A DNA stretch of 15,359 bases from Collinsella sp. (GTDB lineage Bacteria; Actinomycetota; Coriobacteriia; Coriobacteriales; Coriobacteriaceae). Numbering within the stretch: position 1 is the first letter of the stretch; every line of letters starts with the position of its first letter. The notes under the pieces are model-generated. The model made no database searches, had not been told where the DNA came from, and saw only the letters and a program-made list of their open reading frames with translations. Below, piece by piece: positions 1 through 6,229 of this stretch. The position numbers and the translations under genes were made by a program. The stretch lies in assembly GCA_019414465.1 (NCBI GenBank), contig DXLY01000041.1, positions 1-15,359 on the forward strand, given 5' to 3'.

Positions 1-2
1 TT

Positions 3-449
3 GCGGCGTGCAACCAGGACTGCATCAAGCCCGACTATGATGCCGCGGCCGACGTACTCAACTACAAGATCGCTGAGTACACGAAGGCCATTGTTCAGGA
101 CCGTCCGAGCTTCCACATCTCGCTCGCCATGGACATCAGTCCCAACTGCGACTGCCACCCCGAAAACGACACGCCTATCGTTAACGATATCGGCATGTTC
201 GCGAGCTTCGACCCGGTCGCTATCGATCAGGCCTGCGCCGATGCCGTCATGGCATCCGAGCCGCTGCCCAACACCGAACTCACCGATAGCGCGGCCAAGA
301 TGGAGCATAACCACGAGCATCTGGAGGGCGAGCAGGCCAAGGACCCCTTCTGCATCACGCATCCCGACACCGACTGGCGCGCGTGCATCGCGCATGCCGA
401 AAAGATCGGCCTGGGCACGAGCAAGTATGAGCTCATCGAGGTCAAGTAG
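3..449 (+). CDS. DUF362 domain-containing protein, C-terminal part (5' end outside window)
   Basis: The open frame enters from the left edge and ends at TAG 447-449, leaving about 148 residues. The segment with CDCHPENDTPIVNDIG, followed by a stretch reading FASFDPVAIDQACAD, matches my recollection of the C-terminal half of DUF362 proteins, which are often described as ferredoxin-like or iron-sulfur proteins. Several cysteines and histidines are visible (the CDCH cluster and an earlier CNQDC), consistent with metal or Fe-S binding. The biochemical role of the family is not settled, and the N-terminal portion cannot be seen. A hairpin terminator follows about 50 bp downstream, so this is the last gene of its transcript. 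I am fairly sure of the family and unsure of the function. Confidence 0.75.
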   Translation, partial: AACNQDCIKPDYDAAADVLNYKIAEYTKAIVQDRPSFHISLAMDISPNCDCHPENDTPIVNDIGMFASFDPVAIDQACADAVMASEPLPNTELTDSAAKMEHNHEHLEGEQAKDPFCITHPDTDWRACIAHAEKIGLGTSKYELIEVK

Positions 450-497
450 CACCTGTCTATTGGACATATCAAGCGCTTTTGTAGCGCAACGTTAGCA

Positions 498-534
498 AAA
501 GCCGCCCGTGAGCACAGCGCTTGCGGGCGGCTTT
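498..534 (+). terminator. Rho-independent terminator-like hairpin after the DUF362 gene
   Basis: An 11-bp perfect stem: AAAGCCGCCCG (498-508) pairs with CGGGCGGCTTT (524-534) around a 15-nt loop. The 3' T run is only three bases and belongs to the stem. It sits about 50 bp after the DUF362 stop and just before the palindromic element at 536. Confidence 0.7.
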
Positions 535-535
535 C

Positions 536-659
536 CGGAAGTATGCGGCAAATTTCGAGACCGCCGAGCACACGACATTTTTTGGCAACAAAACCCCTGA
601 TAAATTGTTGGTAAAACTGCGGTCTGGTCGGCAGTTCCAGATTTTGCCGCATACTTCCG
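536..659. repeat. 124-bp palindromic intergenic element (element A)
   Basis: The ends form a perfect 17-bp inverted repeat: CGGAAGTATGCGGCAAA at 536-552 and its complement at 643-659. Past the first 17 bp the two arms stay alignable for roughly 30 more bases with mismatches, and the centre carries a further small CAACA/TGTTG stem. A transcript would fold into one long hairpin. No convincing protein is encoded, and the element lies between a terminator and the 3' end of a minus-strand gene. It looks like a REP- or MITE-type intergenic repeat. Family membership and copy number cannot be judged from one window. Confidence 0.65.
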
Positions 660-700
660 AAAATAGGGGGTTAGATAAATCCCCAGACGCCGCTTTTTCC

Positions 701-1666
701 CTAAAAATTCCTATCGAGGAAGTCGTCGACCGTATTCCAGTAGAGCTCGGGGTCAACTTGCGCGCTCTTGGCGTGGGTGGCGCCGTGGATAGTGAGCTTC
801 TGTTTAACCTTGCTGGCGCACGCCTCGTAGTTTTGGTCGAGCATACTGTACGGCACAAAGGTGTCCTGGTCGCCGTGGATAAACAGCATGGGAACCGTCG
901 CGTGTTTGAGTTGCTCCACACTGCTCGCCTTATGAAAGTCGTAGCCTGCGCGCACGTTGCATACCAGGTTGGCCACATCGAGCAAGGGAAAACTGGGCAG
1001 GCCAAATACATCCTTGAGCTGCAGAGAAAACTCGTCCCAAACGCTTGTATAGCCGCAGTCCTCGATAATGCATTTCACATTTGCGGGCAGAGATTCCCCC
1101 GCTACGTTCATGGCAGTCGCCGCGCCCATCGACTCGCCAAAGACCAGGATGCGCGCCTTGGGATCGGCCGCAACAATCCGCCCGATCCACGCGACGACAT
1201 CGAGTCGCTCGGGCCAGCCCATGCCGATGTAGTCACCGCCGGAACGCTCGTGGGCGCGGGCGGCGGGTGCGAGTACGTTCATGCCGCGGTCGTGGAATCG
1301 CTTGACGTATCGGGCCATACCGATGGGCTCGTTGGTATATCCATGCAGGCAGACGGCGTAGTCGTGCGTGCTCTCCGACGCAGCAAAATACCAGGCGGCA
1401 AGCTCGGTCCCGTCGTCCGCGGTGAGGCTGCTGCTCTCGCGGTTTTCCTTAAACCACGCCCGTGCCTCGCCCTCCTCGGCGTCAATCTGCTCGCCCTTTT
1501 CGGCGTCCTTGCCGTCCTGCATCATCTTCATGGTGTATGGCGCGCGGGGATTCAGCGCGAAGTCAAACAGAAAGTTGCCGGCAAACCCCAGCAGCGCGAC
1601 AACGACTATCAACGTAACAATGCCGGCTATCTTGAACTTTCGATGGGGGCGTGCGCTTTGAGGCAT
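701..1666 (-). CDS. Membrane-anchored alpha/beta hydrolase (serine hydrolase)
   Basis: A protein of 321 residues. Residues about 12-36 form one hydrophobic membrane segment after a basic N-terminus, so the catalytic domain probably faces outward or is membrane-tethered. The alpha/beta-hydrolase fold is shown by an HGY oxyanion-type motif (108-110), the nucleophile elbow GESMGA with Ser179, the HGDQDTFVP segment with likely acid Asp268, and THAK with likely His298. The overall pattern resembles the YqkD-like group of uncharacterised hydrolases; the substrate is unknown. ATG at 1666 is chosen because an AAGGAGA ribosome site lies 7 bp upstream (1674-1680). It is transcribed divergently from the hemolysin III gene and its promoter is flanked by two palindromic operator-like sites. 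It could be a lipase, esterase or peptidase; motifs alone do not decide. Confidence 0.85.
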   Translation of the reverse strand: MPQSARPHRKFKIAGIVTLIVVVALLGFAGNFLFDFALNPRAPYTMKMMQDGKDAEKGEQIDAEEGEARAWFKENRESSSLTADDGTELAAWYFAASESTHDYAVCLHGYTNEPIGMARYVKRFHDRGMNVLAPAARAHERSGGDYIGMGWPERLDVVAWIGRIVAADPKARILVFGESMGAATAMNVAGESLPANVKCIIEDCGYTSVWDEFSLQLKDVFGLPSFPLLDVANLVCNVRAGYDFHKASSVEQLKHATVPMLFIHGDQDTFVPYSMLDQNYEACASKVKQKLTIHGATHAKSAQVDPELYWNTVDDFLDRNF

Positions 1667-1685
1667 TTACGGTTCTCCTTAAAGA

Positions 1686-1701
1686 TGTTAATACATCAAC
1701 A
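1686..1701. promoter_or_regulatory. Palindromic operator-like site 2, in the hydrolase leader
   Basis: Plus-strand TGTTAATACATCAACA is an imperfect palindrome with TGTT/AACA ends. It lies just downstream of the predicted hydrolase transcription start, 45 bp centre to centre from the site over the -35 box. Between them is a third short inverted repeat, TAATGC-N4-GCATTA (1704-1719), spanning the -10 region. Two copies of one site around a promoter suggest repression, which is inference. Confidence 0.5.
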
Positions 1702-1715
1702 TTTAATGCAAGCGC

Positions 1716-1744
1716 ATTATGGACGTTCACCGTTGATGCGTCAA
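1716..1744 (-). promoter_or_regulatory. Promoter of the alpha/beta hydrolase gene
   Basis: On the minus strand, TTGACG (1739-1744) and CATAAT (1716-1721) are separated by exactly 17 bp; each hexamer differs from the sigma-70 consensus at one position. The predicted start falls near 1709, giving a leader of about 40 nt to the ATG at 1666. The -35 box lies within one palindromic operator-like site, and the other lies downstream of the start. Confidence 0.65.
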
Positions 1745-1746
1745 CA
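1731..1746. promoter_or_regulatory. Palindromic operator-like site 1, over the -35 box
   Basis: Plus-strand CGTTGATGCGTCAACA is nearly palindromic, with GTTGA/TCAAC arms. It overlaps the -35 box of the hydrolase promoter and shares 12 of 16 positions with the site at 1686-1701; all four differences are transitions. The size and symmetry fit a TetR-type dimer, but no regulator gene lies in the window. Confidence 0.5.
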
Positions 1747-1787
1747 GGCAAAGAATGGGTAAACAAAGGGTCACGTATGGTGCAAAT

Positions 1788-1817
1788 TTCGCACGCACCC
1801 AGACGCTTTGATATAGT
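1788..1817 (+). promoter_or_regulatory. Possible promoter of the hemolysin III gene
   Basis: TATAGT (1812-1817) is a good -10 box, with a weak -35 candidate TTCGCA (1788-1793) 18 bp upstream. It lies about 35 bp before the start codon and is about 40 bp from the nearest operator-like site, so it may be regulated separately from the hydrolase. Confidence 0.35.
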
Positions 1818-1852
1818 GTTGAGAACTCTTTACGTTGGAGGATGTAACCGGC

Positions 1853-2536
1853 ATGTCCGATTCGAGCGACAGTTCTAAGCCGCGACCCAAGACCGCGGCC
1901 GTTCCACACTACACGGTGGGTGAGGAGATCATGAGCTCCGTCACCCATGGTGTCGGCTGTCTGCTGGGTATCGCGGGCCTGGTGCTCCTGATTGTATTCG
2001 CTGCCCTGCGCGGCGGAGGCCCGGCCCACATGGCTGCGGCAATTGTCTATGGCGTCAGCATTATCCTCGAATACCTAGCCTCCACGCTCTACCACGCGAT
2101 TCAGCCCGCGCGCGCCAAGCGCGTGTTTCGCATCATCGATCACAGCTGCATCTACCTGCTCATAGCCGGCAGCTATACGCCGTTTTGCCTCATCACGCTC
2201 GCAAACGACGGCGGCCCTGCGCTGTTCTTTGCCGTATGGGCCATCGCCATTATCGGCATCGCCCTCGAGTGCTTTATGCGCGAACGTCAACCGCACTGGG
2301 TAAGTGGCCTGGTCTACTTGCTGATGGGCTGGCTCGTTGTCTTTAAGCTGCCCGAACTTGTGGCACTGCTCAACCCCGTGGCACTTGCCCTGCTCGCCGT
2401 CGGCGGCGTGTGCTACACCGCGGGCGTGCCGTTCTATATCGCCAAAAACGTGCGCTATCTGCACAGTATTTTCCACTTGTGGGTGCTCGCCGGCAGCATC
2501 TTCCAGTTCATGGCGGTGATCCTCTTCGTAATCTAG
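1853..2536 (+). CDS. trhA: Hemolysin III family membrane protein (TrhA/PAQR-like)
   Basis: A 227-residue polytopic membrane protein with about seven hydrophobic helices, a normal length for the hemolysin III/TrhA family (bacterial relatives of PAQR receptors in the CREST superfamily). The conserved polar residues thought to bind a metal are visible: SSVTHG near residues 28-33, STLYHA with Ser77 and His81, DHS at 96-98, and HSIFHLW with His204 and His208. TrhA proteins have been linked to membrane fluidity homeostasis; the haemolysin name is historical. ATG 1853 is preferred over an in-frame TTG at 1835 because GGAGG (1837-1841) lies 11 bp before it and the TTG start would overlap that site. 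The gene is divergent from the alpha/beta hydrolase and 108 bp ahead of the CorC/CNNM gene. Confidence 0.88.
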   Translation: MSDSSDSSKPRPKTAAVPHYTVGEEIMSSVTHGVGCLLGIAGLVLLIVFAALRGGGPAHMAAAIVYGVSIILEYLASTLYHAIQPARAKRVFRIIDHSCIYLLIAGSYTPFCLITLANDGGPALFFAVWAIAIIGIALECFMRERQPHWVSGLVYLLMGWLVVFKLPELVALLNPVALALLAVGGVCYTAGVPFYIAKNVRYLHSIFHLWVLAGSIFQFMAVILFVI

Positions 2537-2644
2537 CGACCGCGCCCATGCCCTCGCTTCCACGGGCGACCGGCGCAATTGCCCTATCCGTCACCTACGC
2601 TTACTACCCAACGTCCCGAATCTTGGAGGTTCGAGAAACTCCCG

Positions 2645-4018
2645 ATGGACATAACCATCTCCCTTATCACCACCCTCGTTTTGACCCTCATCAACGGCTA
2701 CTTCTCTATGTCCGAGATGGCGCTCACCACGGCCAAGCGCGCCGTGCTGGAGCATGAGGCCGAGGAAGGCGACAAGCGCGCCGAGCGTGCCATTAAGCTG
2801 GCTGCCGACTCCGACCAGCTGCTCGCCACCATCCAGGTCGCCATCACGCTCGTGGGCTTCGCCTCGTCCGCCGTTGCCTCGACGAGCCTGTCCGACCCGC
2901 TCGCCACGTGGCTCATGAGCTTTGGCATCGCGCCGCTCTCCGCCATCGCGCGCGGCCTGGCGCCGGTCATCATCACCGTCGCCGTCGCCTTTGTGTCCAT
3001 CGTGATCGGCGAGCTCGTCCCCAAGCGCATCGGCCTGGCCAATGCCGAGGGCGTGTCCAAGCAGGTCGTGGGACCGTTGTCGTTTTTCCAAAAGATCGCC
3101 CGCCCGCTCGTGTGGCTGACTGGCGCTTGCTCCGATGGCCTGGCCCGCATTCTGCGCATCAAGAGCGCCGACGACCGTCAGAACGTCTCGGAAGAAGAGA
3201 TCAAGTACATGGTCTCGGAGCAGGACGACCTGCTCGACGAGGAAAAGCGCATGATCCACGAGATCTTCGATCTGGGCGACACCGTGGCTCGCGAGGTCAT
3301 GGTGCCGCGCGTGGACACCACCATGTGCGAGGACGACGAGACGGTCGCCGACGTGCTGTCCACCATGCGCCAGACCGGCTTTAGCCGCATCCCCGTCTAT
3401 CACGAGGACCCCGACAACGTCGCGGGCATCGCGCACATCAAGGACCTGATCCAGCCCGCGCTCGACGGCAAGGGCGACCAGCCCATCGCCGATTACCTGC
3501 GCGATGCCACCTTTGTGCCCGACACCAAGGACATCCTGCCGCTGCTGTCAGAGATGCAGACCTCGCACGACCAGATCGTGGTCGTCGTGGACGAGTACGG
3601 CGGCACGGCCGGCATCATCACCATCGAAGACATCGTCGAGGAGATCGTCGGCGAGATCGAGGACGAGTTCGACCCCGACAACAAGTATCTCACGCGCCTT
3701 TCGCGCCGCGAGTGGCTCGTCGATGGGCGTTTTTCGTGCGATGACGCGATTGAGCTTGGTTGGCCGCTCGAGGAAAGCGATGATTATGAGACCATCGCCG
3801 GCTGGATCTTGGAGCTTTGTGACTCGGTGCCCGACATCGGAGAGGTGTTTGAGGTCGCGGGGTACAAGTTTAAAGTGCAGTCGATGCGTGGCCAGCGCAT
3901 CTCGCTCATTCGCGTGATCGCTCCGGCCGAAACCGATAAGAAGGATTCCGAGTCTTCGGTAGACGAGCCGACGACGTCGGGTGCGGGTTCCGCGAATCCG
4001 CACGACGGCGACGAGTAG
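2645..4018 (+). CDS. CNNM/CorC-HlyC family transporter (DUF21, CBS pair, CorC_HlyC domain)
   Basis: A protein of 457 residues with the standard order of the HCC family. Residues about 1-165 form the DUF21 membrane domain, including the GELVPKRIG motif at 122-130. The CBS pair covers about 215-340 and contains MVPRVD (219-224) and the VDEYGGTAGIITIEDI segment (315-330). The C-terminal CorC_HlyC domain spans about 350-425, followed by a charged, low-complexity tail. Family members are membrane proteins implicated in Mg2+ (and Co2+) efflux, with CBS domains sensing nucleotide; any haemolysin annotation is historical. ATG 2645 gives a canonical MDITISL start, with GGAGGT at 2625-2630, a somewhat long spacing. 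The next gene begins 24 bp after the stop, so the two are probably co-transcribed. Confidence 0.9.
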   Translation: MDITISLITTLVLTLINGYFSMSEMALTTAKRAVLEHEAEEGDKRAERAIKLAADSDQLLATIQVAITLVGFASSAVASTSLSDPLATWLMSFGIAPLSAIARGLAPVIITVAVAFVSIVIGELVPKRIGLANAEGVSKQVVGPLSFFQKIARPLVWLTGACSDGLARILRIKSADDRQNVSEEEIKYMVSEQDDLLDEEKRMIHEIFDLGDTVAREVMVPRVDTTMCEDDETVADVLSTMRQTGFSRIPVYHEDPDNVAGIAHIKDLIQPALDGKGDQPIADYLRDATFVPDTKDILPLLSEMQTSHDQIVVVVDEYGGTAGIITIEDIVEEIVGEIEDEFDPDNKYLTRLSRREWLVDGRFSCDDAIELGWPLEESDDYETIAGWILELCDSVPDIGEVFEVAGYKFKVQSMRGQRISLIRVIAPAETDKKDSESSVDEPTTSGAGSANPHDGDE

Positions 4019-4042
4019 GACAAGGAAGAGTAGGGGAGAGTT

Positions 4043-4876
4043 ATGGCAGGCCTGTTCAACATCCTTAAGGTCACCGTCAGCGAGGACAAGATTTGCGCGC
4101 ATGTGCTGGTGAACCCCGGCATGCCGCTCATGACCTCGGAGGACATCGAGGCCACGGCGCGCGTGTACTACCTGGTACCGGCGATTGCCAAGCACCTGTG
4201 CCTGGGCGATTCCGGCCGCGAGTTCCAGGACTGCATGGGTCAGACCGAGCTCTGCCACCTGCTGGAGCATGTGACGGTTGAGCTCATGAACGAGACCGGT
4301 CTTGCCGGTAGCATCTCGTGCGGCCGCACGCGCGTAAGCGAGCATGACGAGCGTGTCTTTGAGGTCGAGCTTTCGTGCCCCGATGACGCACTGGCCATCG
4401 GTGCGCTGTCGTCGGCCACCTTTATGATGGACTGGGCGTACCTGCACGCCGACCAGCCTGCCCCCGACGTGGAAGGCACGGTCGCGGGCCTACGCAACCT
4501 GGTGCTGGGCATGCGCGCCGAGGCCGAGGGCAAGGATCCTCACGAGGCCGTCGCCGCTGCGAACGGCGAAGATACTGCCGAGGACGAGGGCGCTGACGAG
4601 GGCGATGTGCCGGTTGACGCCGAGCCCGTTGCCGATGCGACCGCCGAGCCCGTTTCCACCGAGCCCCAGGGCGTCCCCAACTTTGACGACGAGCCCCAGG
4701 TGGCGATTGATACCGAGGGCGCGGTTGCCGAGAACCACGAGGCCTCCGCTGCCGTCTTTGGCGGTGCGGCGACGGTTCCGGCGGGACCTGCGCATGAGGG
4801 CGGCCTGCCGCTCGTGGACGGCGCCGGCGAGGACCCGGGTGCCACGGTGGCCATGCCGGCTATGCCTCAGGAGTAG
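4043..4876 (+). CDS. Uncharacterised protein with a cyanophycin-synthetase-N-like domain and acidic tail
   Basis: A protein of 277 residues in two parts. Residues 1-160 look folded and contain HLLEH (72-76), then a VELMNETG stretch and GRTR (94-97). This spacing recalls the N-terminal domain of cyanophycin synthetase, where an H-x2-EH-x3-EL motif is followed by a G[RK]TR motif. The ATP-grasp and Mur-ligase-like catalytic parts of CphA are absent, so it cannot be a synthetase on its own. Residues 160-277 are low-complexity Ala/Glu/Asp/Val/Pro and probably disordered. The domain resemblance is from memory of the motif and not from an alignment. The start ATG has a GGGGAG site just upstream. It lies 24 bp behind the CNNM/CorC gene and is probably in the same transcript. 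Function is unknown; a role as partner or regulator is possible. Confidence 0.6.
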   Translation: MAGLFNILKVTVSEDKICAHVLVNPGMPLMTSEDIEATARVYYLVPAIAKHLCLGDSGREFQDCMGQTELCHLLEHVTVELMNETGLAGSISCGRTRVSEHDERVFEVELSCPDDALAIGALSSATFMMDWAYLHADQPAPDVEGTVAGLRNLVLGMRAEAEGKDPHEAVAAANGEDTAEDEGADEGDVPVDAEPVADATAEPVSTEPQGVPNFDDEPQVAIDTEGAVAENHEASAAVFGGAATVPAGPAHEGGLPLVDGAGEDPGATVAMPAMPQE

Positions 4877-4955
4877 GCCTACGCGTTTATCACCATCACG
4901 TACCTGCGCCTTTGCCGTACGCAGATGAGCGGAGCGGCAAGTGATGCGCTGCGGG

Positions 4956-4961
4956 TATAAT
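4956..4961 (+). promoter_or_regulatory. Perfect TATAAT -10 box upstream of the YtxH-PRC pair
   Basis: TATAAT at 4956-4961 is a rare perfect match in GC-rich DNA and lies about 50 bp upstream of the YtxH start. No good -35 hexamer is found at 16-18 bp, so an activator or alternative recognition is possible. A GGGCAC-CGAC-GTGCCC hairpin (4980-4995) follows in the leader, immediately before the ribosome site. Confidence 0.5.
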
Positions 4962-5012
4962 GGACAGCATTCAAACGGTGGGCACCGACGTGCCCGCAGG
5001 AGAGGAATGATC

Positions 5013-5402
5013 ATGGGTAAGACTTTCAGCTTTGTCTCCGGCGCACTTTTTGGTGCTGCTGCTGGCGCTATTATCGGCGTTGCTCTGGCCCCGCGCTCGG
5101 GCGCCGAAACCCGCGCCATGGCTGCCGATATCGCCAACGACGCCTGGGACAATATGCGCGACACCTACGAGCACGGCGCCGAGGAGGCCCGTGCTGCGGT
5201 GAATGACTTTGGCCCGATGGTCGACGCCAAGACCGACGACCTGCGCGCCAAGGTCGACCTGGCCCGCGAGCGCATGGACCAGCTGCGCGAGCAGCTCAAC
5301 GACGCCATTTCGGGCGGCAACGTGACGCCTGCCGCCGACGTCGTGGTCGAGAACGCCGTCGAGGCTGATACCGAGGCTGCGGAGCCCTCGACCGAGGCAT
5401 AA
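5013..5402 (+). CDS. YtxH domain-containing protein (small membrane-associated, stress-type)
   Basis: A 129-residue protein. Residues about 5-28 form a Gly/Ala-rich hydrophobic helix ending in APRSGAETR, the hallmark of the YtxH family (APxSGxETR-type motif). An amphipathic, probably coiled helical region follows (about 45-105), then an acidic Ala/Glu/Val tail. Family members are linked to general stress responses but have no defined biochemistry. ATG 5013 is chosen as 7-10 bp from the AGGAGAGG ribosome site (4998-5005); an in-frame ATG at 5007 is also possible but sits very close to that site. The stop codon overlaps the next start (TAATG), so translation of the PRC-barrel gene is probably coupled to it. 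Confidence 0.8.
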   Translation: MGKTFSFVSGALFGAAAGAIIGVALAPRSGAETRAMAADIANDAWDNMRDTYEHGAEEARAAVNDFGPMVDAKTDDLRAKVDLARERMDQLREQLNDAISGGNVTPAADVVVENAVEADTEAAEPSTEA

Positions 5403-6157
5403 TGCGCGCTGGGGATTTTGTCGGCGCCAAGATCTATCGCAAGCCTACCGAGGACAAGCGCACCAAAAAGGACGGCACACCGCGCAGCCCTAAAAAGCTC
5501 GGAAAGATTCACTTTCCGGTCTTTACCCCGGGCGGTACGCGCGTGGTCGGCTTTATGGTCCGCCAGTCCGATATCGCGGGCATGATCGAGCGTCCCGACC
5601 GATTCGTAGCGCTCGACGCCATTGGTGTCTACGAGGGCGCCATTGCGGTCGATGACGTCAAGGACACGTACGATGCCGCCGCCGCCAAGCGCCTCGACAT
5701 CAACCTGGACGATTGCATCATCTGGGTCGGTATGGACGTGCGCACGGAATCGGGCGACGTCGTGGGCTATTGCTCGGACGTTGAGTTCAAGCCGCGCTCG
5801 GGCATCGTGCAGGCATTCTATGTGACCGCCGGTGCTGCTTCGAGTGTTTTGGTTGGTGACACGCAGGTGCCGCCGACGATGCTGCGCGGCTACGAGAACG
5901 GCGCGATGGTCGTCTCGGACGAGGTCAAGTCGCTCGGGTATTCGGGCGGTGCGGCTGCCAAGGCCGCCGAGGCCAGCGTCGTGGTGGGCGACAAGGTCAA
6001 AAAGGGCGTCAAGGTGCTCGACGACAAGGGATCGGTCGCCGTGGACAAAGGCAGTCGCGCACTGGGCAAGCAGCTCGGCAAGACGCGCGGCATGTTCAAG
6101 GCCTTTAAGGACGAATACCAAAAGGCGAGCGGAGGCTCGTCAAAAGCTACAAAATAG
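5402..6157 (+). CDS. PRC-barrel domain-containing protein
   Basis: A protein of 251 residues. The first portion (about 1-75) begins with GDFVGAKIYRKP and a KLGKIHFPVF stretch. A second barrel-like part (about 95-170) has a GDVVGYCSDVEF segment; this VG-x-V-x-D-x2-F pattern is typical of PRC-barrel domains, small beta-barrels that mediate protein or RNA contacts. The C-terminal 60 residues are Lys/Gly/Ala/Val-rich and basic. No catalytic motif is seen. It overlaps the stop of the YtxH gene by one base and ends shortly before a hairpin terminator, so the two form a bicistronic unit. A link with cell-envelope proteins or stress is possible from the partner, but that is inference. Confidence 0.75.
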   Translation: MRAGDFVGAKIYRKPTEDKRTKKDGTPRSPKKLGKIHFPVFTPGGTRVVGFMVRQSDIAGMIERPDRFVALDAIGVYEGAIAVDDVKDTYDAAAAKRLDINLDDCIIWVGMDVRTESGDVVGYCSDVEFKPRSGIVQAFYVTAGAASSVLVGDTQVPPTMLRGYENGAMVVSDEVKSLGYSGGAAAKAAEASVVVGDKVKKGVKVLDDKGSVAVDKGSRALGKQLGKTRGMFKAFKDEYQKASGGSSKATK

Positions 6158-6178
6158 CGACGTACCAAATGATGGGAG

Positions 6179-6208
6179 GCAAGCCGGAGACCTGTTGCTC
6201 CGGCTTGC
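6179..6208 (+). terminator. Hairpin terminator after the YtxH-PRC pair
   Basis: A perfect 10-bp stem, GCAAGCCGGA (6179-6188) with TCCGGCTTGC (6199-6208), and a 10-nt loop, lies 21 bp after the PRC-barrel stop. The following T content is poor (TGTGTTTATGG), so termination may be partial and allow some read-through into the next gene. Confidence 0.6.
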
Positions 6209-6229
6209 TGTGTTTATGGGGGAGGGCAC

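Noticed and set aside
521..1762. Long plus-strand open frame of about 413 codons opposite the hydrolase
   Set aside because: It is antisense to a protein with a complete catalytic triad, runs through the palindromic element and terminator, and has no family resemblance; GC-rich DNA often opens such shadow frames.
2579..2607. TTGCCC-N17-TACTAC as a promoter for the CorC gene
   Set aside because: Only four and three matches to consensus; read-through from the upstream gene is equally likely.
3548..4447. Minus-strand frame spanning the CorC and CphA-N-like genes
   Set aside because: It crosses the boundary of two well-supported plus-strand genes and shows no recognisable domain.
4899..4940. 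Small inverted repeats (CGTAC/GTACG and TTGCCG/CGGCAA) as a terminator after the CphA-N-like gene
   Set aside because: Stems of five to six bases with long loops and no T run are too weak to call.
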